A stretch of 64,000 nt of DNA, taken from positions 713,496 to 777,495 of the forward strand of contig CAVOII010000010.1 in assembly GCA_963696025.1 (NCBI GenBank). Reading direction: 5' to 3'. Position 1 is the first letter of the stretch, and the number at the start of each line of letters is the position of its first letter. Made by a program: the position numbers and the translations under genes. The notes below the pieces were generated by a model that was not told the origin of the DNA, searched no databases, and worked only from the letters and a program-made list of their open reading frames with translations. Source of the DNA: JABCYV01 sp963696025 (GTDB taxonomy: Bacteria; Acidobacteriota; Terriglobia; Terriglobales; Acidobacteriaceae). Positions 34,386 through 43,845 of the stretch are shown piece by piece.

Positions 34386-36779
34386 ATGATTGGCAAAACC
34401 ATCGGCCACTATCGCGTTCTGGAGAAGCTCGGCGGTGGTGGCATGGGTGTGGTGTACGAGGCTGAAGATCTCAGGCTCGGCCGCCACGTGGCGCTAAAAT
34501 TCCTCCCCGATGACCTTGCCCACGACCCGCAGGCTCTCGAACGTTTCCGGCGAGAAGCACGTTCTGCTTCGGCGCTGAACCATCCCAACATCTGCACCAT
34601 CCACGATATCGCGCAGGAAGAAGGCCTCCAGTTCATCGCCATGGAATTCATGGCGGGACAGACGCTGAAACAGCGCCTGGCTGCAGGTCCCATTCCAGCG
34701 GATGAATTGCCGGACCTGGCCGTCCAGATTGCCGATGCCCTCGATGCCGCGCACAGCGAAGGGATTGTGCACCGCGACATCAAGCCCGCAAATATTTTCA
34801 TCACCAAGCGCGGGCAAGCCAAGATTCTGGACTTTGGACTGGCCAAGCTGACTGGGGCGCAGATCTCGGCGTCGGCAGTTTCGCCGGAACAAGCCACCTT
34901 GGAGGCACACCTCACCAGCCCGGGAACCGCAGTGGGCACGGTGGCCTACATGTCACCCGAGCAGGCGCGGGGCGAGGACCTCGACCGGCGCACAGACCTG
35001 TTTTCCTTTGGCGCTGTGCTTTACGAGATGGCCACCGGCCGCATGGCTTTTTCCGGGAATACTTCGGCCCTGATCTTTGACTCTTTGCTGCACAAGACAC
35101 CAACTTCTGCGGCACGCGTCAATCCGGAGCTGCCTCCCGAACTCGAATACATCATCAACAAGGCGCTCGAAAAGGATCGTGCCCTGCGCTACCAGAGCGC
35201 CGCCGAGATGCTGGCCGACCTGAAGCGCCTTCGTCGGAATTCCAGTTCCACGCGGGTCGAGGTGGCGGCAGATAGTGAAATGCCCGCGAAAGGGCCGAAG
35301 CGAAAAGTGCTGTGGGCGTCAGTCGCAGGCATCGTCGTGCTGGGGATCGTTGTAGCGTCAGCCTTTCTATGGCGTGGCAGAAGTGGCGGCCAGGAAATTT
35401 CGTCGGTGGCGGTGATGCCGTTCGTCAATGCCGGCAACGATCCCAATACTGAGTACCTCAGCGACGGCCTCACCGAGAGCCTGATCAACAGCCTCTCTCA
35501 AATTCCAAATCTCACGGTGATGTCCCGCTCGTCCGTCTTCCATTACAAGGGGCATGACGTAGACCCGCAAGCCGTGGCGCACGACCTGAAAGTGCAAGGT
35601 GTGATCACCGGCCGAATCGTGCAGCGTGGAGATCAACTCGTTATCAGTGTTGAACTCATCGACGCCCGCACCAATCGCAACCTGTGGGGTGATCAGTACG
35701 ACCGCAAGCTCTCTGATGTTCTGGCAGTGCAGCAGGACATCACCGGCGCAATCTCTGCCCGGCTGCGGGAGCGGTTGTCGGGCGAAACTAAGAAGCAGGT
35801 AGCCAAGGGCGGCACGAGTGATCCAGAGGCCTACCAGCTGTATCTCAAAGGCCGCTTCTACTGGGAGAAACGAACACAGGACTCGCTGGAGAAGGCCAAA
35901 GACTACTTCACTCAGGCCATTGAGAAAGATCCGAACTACGCGCTGGCATACGTGGGCTTGGCCGATTACTACTATGTTCTTTCCGACTATGCTCCAGTGT
36001 CAGCCGTCGAAGCGGCCCCCAAAGCACGGGCGGCGGCGCAAAGGGCGCTGGCCATCGATGACTCTCTGGCGGAGGCCCACGCGGTCCTGGCCGGCGCCGA
36101 CGTGACCCTCTGGGACTGGGATGCGGCAGAGCGAGAATTCCGTCATGCTCTGGAACTTGACCCCAACAATGGCAGCGCCCACCAGTGGTATGGGTTGTTT
36201 TTGTCTTCTCTGGGACGCCATGAAGAGGCGCATGCTCAATTCAGGCGTGCGCTGGAATTGGATCCCTTGAATCTGACTTTCAACAACAATCTCGCAATGA
36301 GTTATTCGACCGCGCGTCAGTACGATCAGGCCTTGGATCAGTTCAGAAAGACAATCGATATGGATCCGAATTATGCCAGTGCACACGACAACCTGGCTCA
36401 GGCATATTTTGACATGGCCAAATATGACCTGTGGCTGGCGGAATGGAAGAAAGCAGCGACCTTGAACAACGATCATGAACTGGTCGCGATCTCGGAGGAT
36501 GCTGCCCGTGTCTATGCCAAGTCCGGGAGTCAGGCTTCCATAGGCCGAGTCGTCGAGCTCTTCAAGCAGTTGGCTCAACGCCGGTATGTCGATCCCGGCT
36601 CCATTGCCTATGATTACGCGGCGCTTGGCGACAAAGATCAGGTTTTCTATTGGCTGGAGAAAGGCTATTCGGCGAAGGCGGAGAGCCTGCAGTTCATCAA
36701 GGTTGTTAGACCGATGGATCCGTTCCGCTCTGATCCGCGCTATCTCGACCTGCTGAAACGCATGGGCCTCCCGCAATAG
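34386..36779 (+). CDS. Membrane Ser/Thr protein kinase with TolB-like and TPR extracellular region
   Basis: A 797-residue one-pass membrane protein. Residues about 8-275 form a eukaryote-like kinase: glycine loop GGGGMGVVYEAED, VALKF (ATP-binding Lys), HRDIKPANIF (catalytic Asp, about 130), DFGLAKL (metal-binding Asp), then GTVAYMSPEQ. A transmembrane helix spans about 309-328. Outside lies a TolB-N/adenylate-cyclase-associated-type domain (SSVAVMPFVNAGNDPNTEYL, about 338-480) and then TPR repeats (about 490-770) such as YALAYVGLADYYYV and NYASAHDNLAQAYFDMAKYD. All catalytic residues appear present. This architecture is common in Acidobacteria; the ligand and targets are unknown. It is convergent with the next gene, 5 bp apart. 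Confidence 0.92.
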   Translation: MIGKTIGHYRVLEKLGGGGMGVVYEAEDLRLGRHVALKFLPDDLAHDPQALERFRREARSASALNHPNICTIHDIAQEEGLQFIAMEFMAGQTLKQRLAAGPIPADELPDLAVQIADALDAAHSEGIVHRDIKPANIFITKRGQAKILDFGLAKLTGAQISASAVSPEQATLEAHLTSPGTAVGTVAYMSPEQARGEDLDRRTDLFSFGAVLYEMATGRMAFSGNTSALIFDSLLHKTPTSAARVNPELPPELEYIINKALEKDRALRYQSAAEMLADLKRLRRNSSSTRVEVAADSEMPAKGPKRKVLWASVAGIVVLGIVVASAFLWRGRSGGQEISSVAVMPFVNAGNDPNTEYLSDGLTESLINSLSQIPNLTVMSRSSVFHYKGHDVDPQAVAHDLKVQGVITGRIVQRGDQLVISVELIDARTNRNLWGDQYDRKLSDVLAVQQDITGAISARLRERLSGETKKQVAKGGTSDPEAYQLYLKGRFYWEKRTQDSLEKAKDYFTQAIEKDPNYALAYVGLADYYYVLSDYAPVSAVEAAPKARAAAQRALAIDDSLAEAHAVLAGADVTLWDWDAAEREFRHALELDPNNGSAHQWYGLFLSSLGRHEEAHAQFRRALELDPLNLTFNNNLAMSYSTARQYDQALDQFRKTIDMDPNYASAHDNLAQAYFDMAKYDLWLAEWKKAATLNNDHELVAISEDAARVYAKSGSQASIGRVVELFKQLAQRRYVDPGSIAYDYAALGDKDQVFYWLEKGYSAKAESLQFIKVVRPMDPFRSDPRYLDLLKRMGLPQ

Positions 36780-36784
36780 GGTAG

Positions 36785-37942
36785 CTACAGCACCGCCGTT
36801 TCCTCGATCATCCGGCCTCCTGCAAAACGCGACAGCCCCAGCAACGACGCGTCAACCACATCGGTTTGTCCGGTAAGAATCAAATCCGACAAGATTCTCC
36901 CCGTCGCCGGAGCATGCATTACGCCGTGCCCGCTGAAGCCGTTAGCCAAAAAGAACCCCGGTACGCCCGGCGCTGGTCCTAAGATCGGATGATGGTCCGG
37001 CGTCATCTCGTATAAGCCAGCCCATGCCCGCTTGGGATTCACCGCAAGGTTTTCAAATATTGGCACGCGGTCCGCCGCCCGGGTCAAGATTTTCTCGATG
37101 AATGATGGATCGAAGCCCGTCTTGTATCCGGTCGTTTCTTCCGGATCATTCCATGCCAGCAGGAATCCCAAACCTTCCGGGCGAAAGTGAAATCCGTTCG
37201 ACATGTCGATAATCATGGGCGCGCTGTGGGGAAATTGGTCGAACGGCTCGGTTGGGACGAGCATTCGGCGCAACGGCTCGACCGGCAGGTCCACACCGAC
37301 CATTTTCGCGACTCCCGCCGCCCAGGCTCCAGCGCAGTTCACCACCTTGCGCGTAGCCACCGTCCCTTTGGTGGTTTCCACTCCGGCAATACCTTGAGCA
37401 TCGCATTGAATACCAGTGACCTCCGCGTTCTTCCACAACTTGGTTCCGTGGTCGAGCGCCCAGGTCATCAATCCGATCATCGCGCTGTAAGGATCGACAA
37501 AGCCATCCGTCGCACAGAAACTTCCGCCCACAATGTCATCCCCGCGAAGCTGCGGAAACATGCCGCGGATGTCGTCCCCGGAGATCAGTCGCACCTCCTT
37601 GAGTCCCATGGCCGCCTGTTTGACATAATTGGCCCGCAGATAAGCCATATGCTTTTCCGCGGTGGCGCAAAATAAGTATCCCTGGGGGCGATAGCCGCAG
37701 GGATGTCCCAGCCTGTCCTCGAAGCTGGCGTAGAAGGGAATCGAATACAGCGACATTTGAATGTTTACCGGGGTGGAGAATTGTGCCCGCACCCCGCCCA
37801 TGCTCTTGCCTGTCGAACCCTTTCCCTGAGCGGTTTCCCGCTCGATGACCAGAACATCTCTGCATCCGGCCGCCGTCAGATGATACGCAACGCTCGAGCC
37901 GACAATCCCTCCGCCAATAATGACGACTTCGGCTGTCTGCAT
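36785..37942 (-). CDS. FAD-dependent oxidoreductase (sarcosine oxidase beta-like, DAO family)
   Basis: A 385-residue flavoprotein. MQTAEVVIIGGGIVGSSVAY at the N-terminus is the dinucleotide-binding motif, with DVLVIER ending the second strand; GKSMGGVRAQFSTPVNI follows and NGFSGHGVMHAPATGR near the C-terminus contacts FAD. This pattern fits sarcosine oxidase beta or dimethylglycine/glycine oxidase-like enzymes that oxidise secondary amines. ATG 37942 is chosen because the Rossmann strand begins immediately; the frame remains open for another 49 codons upstream, running into the divergent gene's leader, with no conserved content. A second DAO-family gene lies 2.5 kb away on the same strand, so related substrates are possible. 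Confidence 0.86.
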   Translation of the reverse strand: MQTAEVVIIGGGIVGSSVAYHLTAAGCRDVLVIERETAQGKGSTGKSMGGVRAQFSTPVNIQMSLYSIPFYASFEDRLGHPCGYRPQGYLFCATAEKHMAYLRANYVKQAAMGLKEVRLISGDDIRGMFPQLRGDDIVGGSFCATDGFVDPYSAMIGLMTWALDHGTKLWKNAEVTGIQCDAQGIAGVETTKGTVATRKVVNCAGAWAAGVAKMVGVDLPVEPLRRMLVPTEPFDQFPHSAPMIIDMSNGFHFRPEGLGFLLAWNDPEETTGYKTGFDPSFIEKILTRAADRVPIFENLAVNPKRAWAGLYEMTPDHHPILGPAPGVPGFFLANGFSGHGVMHAPATGRILSDLILTGQTDVVDASLLGLSRFAGGRMIEETAVL

Positions 37943-38074
37943 AGATCCGTGGCCTCTCGCGAAACAGAACGAAGCATTGTATTCGATTGTCACCTGGCAC
38001 GGACTCTTGCTTTCCGCGTTACGGCCGTGCCCTTGAAGCCGCGTGAGCATCCCCGTAAACTTGAAGTAGTGCAC

Positions 38075-38998
38075 ATGCATGCCAGCCACGGTGCGGGGGA
38101 AAGGACTTCCCGAGTCCTGCGAACCTCACTGGCCGTAACTCTGGTTTACATTGTGCTGCTGGTGATTGCCGGCATCCGGGCGCATTCCCTGGCGCTGCTA
38201 TCCGAGGCTGGGCACAATCTGTCGGACTTCCTCGCCTTGCTGCTTTCGCTCGGGGCGGTCTACCTGCAATCGCGCCCGCCCAGCGCCACTAAAACTTATG
38301 GCTACCACCGCGCCGGAGTCCTGGCGGCGCTGGTGAATGCGGTGTCGCTAGTGGCGGTGTCTTTCTTCATCTTCTACGAAGCCTTTCGGCGCCTGCAGAA
38401 TCCTGCGCCCGTAAGGGCCGGCCTCATGATGGCCGTGGCCGCCATTGGCGTGGTCATGAACGGCGTCATCGCCCTGCTGCTCTATCGCTCTGACCGCGAT
38501 GTGAATATCCGCAGCGCTCTGTTACATGAAATTGGCGACACTCTTTCCACGGCGGCTGTAATTGCGGGCGGCTGGGTCATCTTGGCGACCGGACAATACT
38601 GGATCGATTCCGCGCTCTCGTTTGGAATTGGCGCATTGATTCTCTGGTCAGGCTTTGGCATTGTGCGCGAAACTTTGAACATCTTGCTCGAAGGCACTCC
38701 GCGCGGGATAAAACTGGAAGTCGTAGATGCCGCCATGCGGCGGGTTGATGGCGTCAATGGTGTTCACGACTTGCACGTGTGGTGCATCGGGTCGGAGACG
38801 CGCGCACTCTCCTGCCATATATCGATCGCCGACATTCCACCGTCAGCCAGCGAGCGCATCCTGCGTGACGTTAAAGAAAGACTGCACCGTGAATTCCGTA
38901 TTGACCACACCACCATCCAGTTCGAGCATGAGGTCTGCGAAGTAGCGCATGGCTGCGTGATGCCAGTGGCCGCGGCCGCAGAGAAGCATACGCATTGA
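38075..38998 (+). CDS. Cation diffusion facilitator (zinc/cobalt/cadmium exporter)
   Basis: A 307-residue inner-membrane H+ antiporter exporting divalent metal. Six transmembrane helices occupy about residues 15-205 (LAVTLVYIVLLVIAG; LALLLSLGAVYL; LVAVSFFIFYEAF; MMAVAAIGVVMNGVIALLL; AVIAGGWVILA; IGALILWSGFGIV). The metal site is HNLSD (H47, D51) on helix 2 and HEIGD (H151, D155) on helix 5, the ZnT/CzcD/ZitB pattern favouring Zn2+. A cytosolic ferredoxin-like domain ends with a His/Cys-containing tail. ATG 38075 is used (GTG 38069 is possible); the frame's extension to 37703 overlaps the opposite-strand oxidoreductase and is not coding. A small secreted protein follows after 293 bp. Confidence 0.92.
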   Translation: MHASHGAGERTSRVLRTSLAVTLVYIVLLVIAGIRAHSLALLSEAGHNLSDFLALLLSLGAVYLQSRPPSATKTYGYHRAGVLAALVNAVSLVAVSFFIFYEAFRRLQNPAPVRAGLMMAVAAIGVVMNGVIALLLYRSDRDVNIRSALLHEIGDTLSTAAVIAGGWVILATGQYWIDSALSFGIGALILWSGFGIVRETLNILLEGTPRGIKLEVVDAAMRRVDGVNGVHDLHVWCIGSETRALSCHISIADIPPSASERILRDVKERLHREFRIDHTTIQFEHEVCEVAHGCVMPVAAAAEKHTH

Positions 38999-39291
38999 AC
39001 TGATCCTCTTACTTCGCGGCATCCTTTTTCTTCACAAATTGCAACATCTTTTGACAAACAATTGACAGCGTTCGCGCACCCATTCCTTCTGAGCGTAATC
39101 CAATTCTCAAAGCGCACTGAAGACAGTCTTCACGTATAGGCCGCGGCTTGAAGTTCACGAAGCGGGTCCGATCGGGCGGCCCGAATCGCCTAATTGGAGG
39201 GCTGATTTCCGTCTGGCTGCTCATAGCAGCTGGCGGAAGCGCTCGCATTCAACCGAAAGCAGTAACCACAGAGCACATAAGGAGAATTACT

Positions 39292-39705
39292 ATGAAGAAG
39301 TTTGTGTTGGGCGCACTTATCATGATCGCTGGCCTGTCTACGCTGGCTGTAGAAGCCCGCGCGGAGACAATAGGAGTCGTGGTCGATATCAACCAGGATT
39401 TCGTGGCTGGCGGGAAGGCGTTTCCCGCGGGGACGTACAAGGTGTATCGAGCTTCGCCGGAAACGAGTCAAACGCTGATTCTGCAAGGCGAGGAACCGGG
39501 TACCTCGGTCTTCCTCAGTCCCAGCACGCACGATGGGAGTTTCTCCGGGCAACTCAAGGTGAAGCTGACGCGAGTAGGTGATGTGTACTACCTGAGCGAA
39601 GTCGTGACAGACCTCGGAGTCTACACCTTTGCTGCGCCTCACAGGCTGACGCGTACGGCCGATGCAAAGCACAACGCCACGGTGAACCCCTCGGGAAGCA
39701 ATTGA
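39292..39705 (+). CDS. Small exported beta-rich protein of unknown function
   Basis: A 137-residue protein; AAGGAG lies 7 bases before ATG 39292 and a clear signal peptide (MKKFVLGALIMIAGLSTLAVEARA) begins there. The in-frame extension back to 39148 has no support. The mature part has alternating hydrophobic and polar residues (IGVVVDINQDFVAGGKAFPAGTYKVYR; LKVKLTRVGDVYYLSEVVTD; VYTFAAPHRLTRT), suggesting a small beta-sandwich. Similar short exported proteins with the FPAGTYKV segment are frequent in Acidobacteria, without known function. Strong terminator downstream. Confidence 0.75.
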   Translation: MKKFVLGALIMIAGLSTLAVEARAETIGVVVDINQDFVAGGKAFPAGTYKVYRASPETSQTLILQGEEPGTSVFLSPSTHDGSFSGQLKVKLTRVGDVYYLSEVVTDLGVYTFAAPHRLTRTADAKHNATVNPSGSN

Positions 39706-39740
39706 CTTGAAAGTAAAGCGGTGACGAGTAGCGGTGACGG

Positions 39741-39774
39741 CAAGAGCCAGGCGCCTGGCTCTTGTCATTTTCTT
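39741..39774. terminator. Perfect palindromic terminator between convergent genes
   Basis: CAAGAGCCAG (39741-39750) pairs perfectly with CTGGCTCTTG (39755-39764) around GCGC, followed by TCATTTTCTT. It lies 36 bases after the small exported protein's stop and in the spacer to the convergent ligase gene. Confidence 0.85.
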
Positions 39775-39820
39775 AAAGCGGCGGTGAGCGCCACTGGCGA
39801 CTCGGAGGCGTCAAGCTCTA

Positions 39821-41527
39821 TCATTTTCCTTGTTTTTCATAAATTTCCTTCGCCCTCTTGATGGTATCCGCCTCTTCCGGCAACTTGTCGGGCCTTAGCC
39901 GCACAATTCTCGGAAAGCGTAGTGCATATCCACTTTCGTGCCGGTCCGATCGCATCATGTTGTTGAAAGCGACTTCCAGCACGATCTTTGGTTCCACCAG
40001 CATTCGAGAGCCCTGATCTTCGACCTTGTGTTCGAGAAACCACTTAGTCATCTCGGCAATTTCGACGTCGGTCAGGCCGGAATAGGCTTTGCCGATATTC
40101 ACCAGGCGCTCACCGTCGCGCACCGCAAAGGTGTAGTCGCTCAACACTCCGATACGTTTGCCGTGTCCGTATTCGACGGCCGTGACCACCACGTCGAGCG
40201 TGGCCAGTTCGCGCTTCAGCTTTAACCAGGATTTGCCGCGCCGTCCCGGAGTGTAGACTGATTCAGGATCTTTAATCATTAACCCCTCGTTTCCGCGAGC
40301 TTGCGCGGCTTCAAACAATTGATCGAGCCCTTGCGGGCTAGAGGCTCGAAAAACTGGCGCACGAATGATCTGTGTGCTAGCGGGTTGCTCCGCCGGCTCA
40401 AATGTCAATCGTCCCTGGGCGTGATGGGAAGTAGGTTGCGCTGTCTTACGTGTTGCGGCCAGCAGTTCATCGATAATCTTTGCTCGCTCTCCTAGCGGAC
40501 GGTCGATCAGCAACTCGCCTCCCGCATACAGCACATCGAAAGCCAGATACACGACTGGCACACGCCGCATCATTTCCACGCTCACCTTTTTGCGCCCCAG
40601 CCGCTGCTGCAGCGCGCTGAAGGGCAGTGCGCGTCCTGCTTCATTGCTTTCGGGGACCAAGTAACTCCAGGCCACGATCTCCCCATCGAGGACGACATCT
40701 TGTGGCAGTCCAGCTAACACGTCAAGCAGTTCGGGGAATGACTCCGTGATGTCGTCCCGAGTCCGCGAGAAGATGCGTACTTCACTACCGGCGCAGTGTG
40801 CCTGTGCCCGGATGCCGTCGTATTTGTCCTCCACCAAAGCATTCTGGAAGAAGCTGAGTGCGTCTTCTGCTGATCCGGCGGGGCTCGCCAGCATGAATCC
40901 CAAAGGGTGAAACAAACGCATTTTTGCCTCGGCCAGCCTGCCTGCAATTGCGAGTTGGAGGGTCTCGCCGATATCTCCCAGCAACATGTTGGCGCGCTGC
41001 ACTTGGCCCAGTGTGCCGCCGTATGCCTTTGCGATGGCCTCTTCAACCAGACTTTCTTTCAGGCCAATTCGTAAGTCGCCGGTCATGATTTTCACAATGT
41101 ACTTCACTTCCAGCGGCGTGACGTGCGAAAGCAGTTCCCGGACCAGCGCTCCCTTCGCCGCAGGACCTCGAGTACCAGCAATCCGCCGAAAGCGTCGCTG
41201 CACTTCGAGCGCGTTGATATCACTTCCGTGCGGCGAAGGCAGCACCTCGCCTGCCACTGCTCCCAAGTCGCCCAGCTTGCGATAGGAGGCAGTCATCTGC
41301 TCTTCACTTCTTCCGGAAATCTCTTGCACGATTCGCCACAGCAGCGATCCTCCCACTTGCAGCGTGGTTTCTTCCCATGCCGGAAAAGGCCTTCCTGAAA
41401 GAAACACTGCCGAGACAGACGCTTCGTCGGTGGTTCGCGACTTCAAATAGTCGGAGACAATCGAAGTCTTTTCCAGTTTCTTGGTAGTGGCCGCAATCCG
41501 CTCGCAGGCTTCGGCTAGTTTTCGCAT
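39821..41527 (-). CDS. ATP-dependent DNA ligase
   Basis: A 568-residue ATP-dependent DNA ligase of the archaeal/eukaryotic ligase I-like type, which seals nicks through an enzyme-AMP intermediate. The N-terminal DNA-binding domain (about 1-200) contains KYIVKIMTGDLRIGLKE. Motif I, EDKYDGIRAQ (about 233-242), has the adenylated lysine; DGEIVAW is motif III, VYLAFDVLY motif IIIa, NEGLMIKDP motif IV, and SWLKLKRE motif V; the OB-fold domain follows (YTFAVRDGERLVNIGKAYSGL). It lacks the primase and phosphoesterase domains of LigD and has no ku gene nearby, so it is a supplementary ligase, probably for repair. Residues about 360-395 are a variable loop. Start ATG 41527. Confidence 0.92.
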   Translation of the reverse strand: MRKLAEACERIAATTKKLEKTSIVSDYLKSRTTDEASVSAVFLSGRPFPAWEETTLQVGGSLLWRIVQEISGRSEEQMTASYRKLGDLGAVAGEVLPSPHGSDINALEVQRRFRRIAGTRGPAAKGALVRELLSHVTPLEVKYIVKIMTGDLRIGLKESLVEEAIAKAYGGTLGQVQRANMLLGDIGETLQLAIAGRLAEAKMRLFHPLGFMLASPAGSAEDALSFFQNALVEDKYDGIRAQAHCAGSEVRIFSRTRDDITESFPELLDVLAGLPQDVVLDGEIVAWSYLVPESNEAGRALPFSALQQRLGRKKVSVEMMRRVPVVYLAFDVLYAGGELLIDRPLGERAKIIDELLAATRKTAQPTSHHAQGRLTFEPAEQPASTQIIRAPVFRASSPQGLDQLFEAAQARGNEGLMIKDPESVYTPGRRGKSWLKLKRELATLDVVVTAVEYGHGKRIGVLSDYTFAVRDGERLVNIGKAYSGLTDVEIAEMTKWFLEHKVEDQGSRMLVEPKIVLEVAFNNMMRSDRHESGYALRFPRIVRLRPDKLPEEADTIKRAKEIYEKQGK

Positions 41528-41598
41528 GTCTCTGTCTTGCGTACCTGTGATAATCTTACGGATTGAGCCTTGGGGCCCGGAAGGATCATCTAACAGTC

Positions 41599-42585
41599 AT
41601 GCAGTTTCTGCGAACATTATGGCGTTTTTTAGTGGCCGTCCAGCTTTTGCCTGCGCTGGAGGGCGGCGAGGAGACGCTAGTCGGTGGCCAAGCCGTGCTG
41701 GAGGGCGTTATGATGCGCTCACCGCATGCCTGGGCAATTGCCTGTCGCAAACCCTCGGGTGAGGTTTCCACCCACAGCGAGCCGTTAGAGCGCCTGTCCG
41801 AAAAGCATAAATGGATGGGTTGGCCCGTGGTGCGCGGCGTCATTACGCTGGGGCACGCAATGTCGCTGGGTTTCCGTGCTCTGAAGTTTTCCGCCAACGT
41901 GGCCCTCGGCGAAATGCCGGCGAACGAGAAAGGCAAAAAGCTCGAAATCGGCGGCTGGATGGCGGCCGTAAACATCATTCTCTCTGTGGGATTTTTCATT
42001 TTCATGTATAAGTTTCTGCCGCTGCTTGCAGCCACCGAACTGAAGCGCGTGAACCCGGTCTTCGGTCAGCAAATCGTCTTTAATCTGGTCGATGGCGTCA
42101 TCCGCATCGCGTTATTCCTGTTCTTCATCTGGGGTGTTTCGCTTTTGCCGGACATTCATCGCGTCTACGAGTATCACGGGGCTGAGCACAAGACCGTCTA
42201 CGCCTTCGAGAGCGGCGACCCTCTTGAGACGGAAGCGGTTCAGAAGTATTCGACCTATCATCCACGCTGTGGCACGAGTTTTCTGATGACGGTGATGCTG
42301 ATCTCGATTCTGGTGTACACGGTGATCCCGGTCACAACTTTCTGGGCGCGGTTTGCGGTGCGCATCGCCCTGTTGCCACTAATTGCGGGACTCTCCTACG
42401 AGATCATTCGTTTCGCTGCCAAGCATCGTGGATCACTCTTTGCCCTGATGACTGCTCCCGGTCTCTGGCTGCAGCGCATTACCACTCAGCCTCCGACGGA
42501 CGATCAGGCGGAGTGCGCCATTGTGGCGCTGGAGCAGGCCATGGCCGTCGAAAAGCAGCGCGGCGGCGAATTGGTGATTGCCTAG
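41599..42585 (+). CDS. DUF1385 membrane protein
   Basis: A 328-residue integral membrane protein of the DUF1385 family, function unknown. Characteristic motifs are GGQAVLEGVMMRSP (about 25-38), YEYHGAEHKTVYAFESG with a conserved His-Glu-His, and HPRCGTSFL. Several hydrophobic helices (IILSVGFFIFMYKFLPLL; IALFLFFIWGVSLLP; LMTVMLISILVYTVIPV; IALLPLIAGLSYEII). ATG 41599 is selected; TTG 41563 is also in frame. It sits directly upstream of prfA and prmC, an order kept in many Gram-positive and acidobacterial genomes, although the reason for the association is unknown. Confidence 0.9.
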   Translation: MQFLRTLWRFLVAVQLLPALEGGEETLVGGQAVLEGVMMRSPHAWAIACRKPSGEVSTHSEPLERLSEKHKWMGWPVVRGVITLGHAMSLGFRALKFSANVALGEMPANEKGKKLEIGGWMAAVNIILSVGFFIFMYKFLPLLAATELKRVNPVFGQQIVFNLVDGVIRIALFLFFIWGVSLLPDIHRVYEYHGAEHKTVYAFESGDPLETEAVQKYSTYHPRCGTSFLMTVMLISILVYTVIPVTTFWARFAVRIALLPLIAGLSYEIIRFAAKHRGSLFALMTAPGLWLQRITTQPPTDDQAECAIVALEQAMAVEKQRGGELVIA

Positions 42586-42679
42586 CGGCCCCGCCGCGAA
42601 ATTCTTCTCTTCCATTCCTTCTGCAATTTAAGTGAGCAGGTATAGTGATGCAGTTTCCTGCATCTCCAAAGTGAAATAA

Positions 42680-43759
42680 ATGTTTGAAAGATTAGATCAA
42701 ATCGAAGCCCGTTACGAGGAACTGAATCAGGCCCTCGCGTCGCCGGAGATTACCAGCGACTCGGCGCGATACCAGAAGACCGCCAAGGCGCATGCGGAAA
42801 TCGCCCCGACGGTCGAAAAATACCGGGAATTCAAAGATTTGACCAAGGGCATCGCGGAGAGCGAGGCCATGCTGGCTGACGAAAAAGATCCCGAGATGCG
42901 TGCCTATGCGCAGGAAGAACTCGACAAGCTCGAAGGTCGCGTTGCCGCCGTCGAGGAAGAACTAAAAGTCCTGCTCCTGCCGAAAGACCCTAACGACGAG
43001 AAAGACGTTATCCTGGAAATTCGCGCGGGCACGGGTGGCGACGAGGCCACGCTCTTTGCTGCGGAAATGTTTCGCATGTATACCCGCTATGCTGAGACCC
43101 AGGGCTGGAAGGTCGAGGTGCTTTCGACTTCTGAGTCCTCGGTTGGTGGTCTGAAAGAAGTCATCGCCATCATCGAAGGTCAGCGTGTTTTTTCCCGGCT
43201 GAAATACGAAAGCGGAGTCCATCGGGTGCAGCGCGTTCCCGCGACCGAGCAGCAGGGACGAGTCCATACCTCTGCGGTAACCGTCGCCGTTCTGCCCGAG
43301 GCTGAAGATGTGGATATCAAGATCGAAGCCAAAGATCTTCGCATTGATACCTTCTGCTCATCCGGACCTGGTGGCCAGTCCGTCAATACGACCTATTCGG
43401 CCGTTCGCATCACGCATATTCCGACCAATACCGTTGTCAGCTGTCAGGACGAGAAATCGCAGATCAAGAACCGCGAGAAGGGAATGCGTGTGCTGCGCTC
43501 TCGGCTCTACGAAATCGAAATGCAGAAACAGCAGGACGCGCTGGCCAAAGAACGAAAGGCCATGGTGGGATCGGGCGACCGCAGCGAGAAGATCCGCACC
43601 TACAACTTCCCACAGAACCGCGTAACCGACCACCGCATCGGGCTGACTATCCACCAACTGCAGGAAGTGATGGACGGCAAGCTTCAGCCCTTGATCGACG
43701 CCTTGGTCACTCACTACCAGGCTGAAAAAATGAAAGCTGAAACTGCCGGAGTGGCGTAA
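42680..43759 (+). CDS. prfA: Peptide chain release factor 1
   Basis: A 359-residue class I release factor that recognises UAA and UAG and triggers peptide release on the ribosome. The tripeptide anticodon P187-A188-T189, in HRVQRVPATEQQGRVHTS, marks RF1 rather than RF2, and GGQ at 231-233 (SSGPGGQSVNTTYSAV) is the catalytic loop whose Gln is methylated by PrmC. Length is as usual (about 355-360). It lies between DUF1385 and prmC, the usual pairing of factor and methylase. ATG 42680 has a weak ribosome binding site. Confidence 0.97.
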   Translation: MFERLDQIEARYEELNQALASPEITSDSARYQKTAKAHAEIAPTVEKYREFKDLTKGIAESEAMLADEKDPEMRAYAQEELDKLEGRVAAVEEELKVLLLPKDPNDEKDVILEIRAGTGGDEATLFAAEMFRMYTRYAETQGWKVEVLSTSESSVGGLKEVIAIIEGQRVFSRLKYESGVHRVQRVPATEQQGRVHTSAVTVAVLPEAEDVDIKIEAKDLRIDTFCSSGPGGQSVNTTYSAVRITHIPTNTVVSCQDEKSQIKNREKGMRVLRSRLYEIEMQKQQDALAKERKAMVGSGDRSEKIRTYNFPQNRVTDHRIGLTIHQLQEVMDGKLQPLIDALVTHYQAEKMKAETAGVA

Positions 43760-43845
43760 GTTTATCTGCCTGCCCACCAATTTCCAATTGGGTGATTACT
43801 GTTGGTTTTCTCGGTGCTTCTGTGTCTCTGTGGTGAAATAAGGTT

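Noticed and set aside
37703..38074. Upstream extension of the CDF transporter frame
   Set aside because: It overlaps the opposite-strand oxidoreductase N-terminus and has no membrane or conserved character; ATG 38075 begins the transporter properly.
39040..39100. Promoter with two TTGACA boxes upstream of the small exported protein
   Set aside because: TTGACA occurs twice near 39052-39066, but no convincing -10 box at 16-18 bp was found for either.
39821..41527. In-frame repeat insertion in the DNA ligase (residues about 360-395)
   Set aside because: The loop is variable in the ligase family and its DNA lacks palindromic or repeated words.
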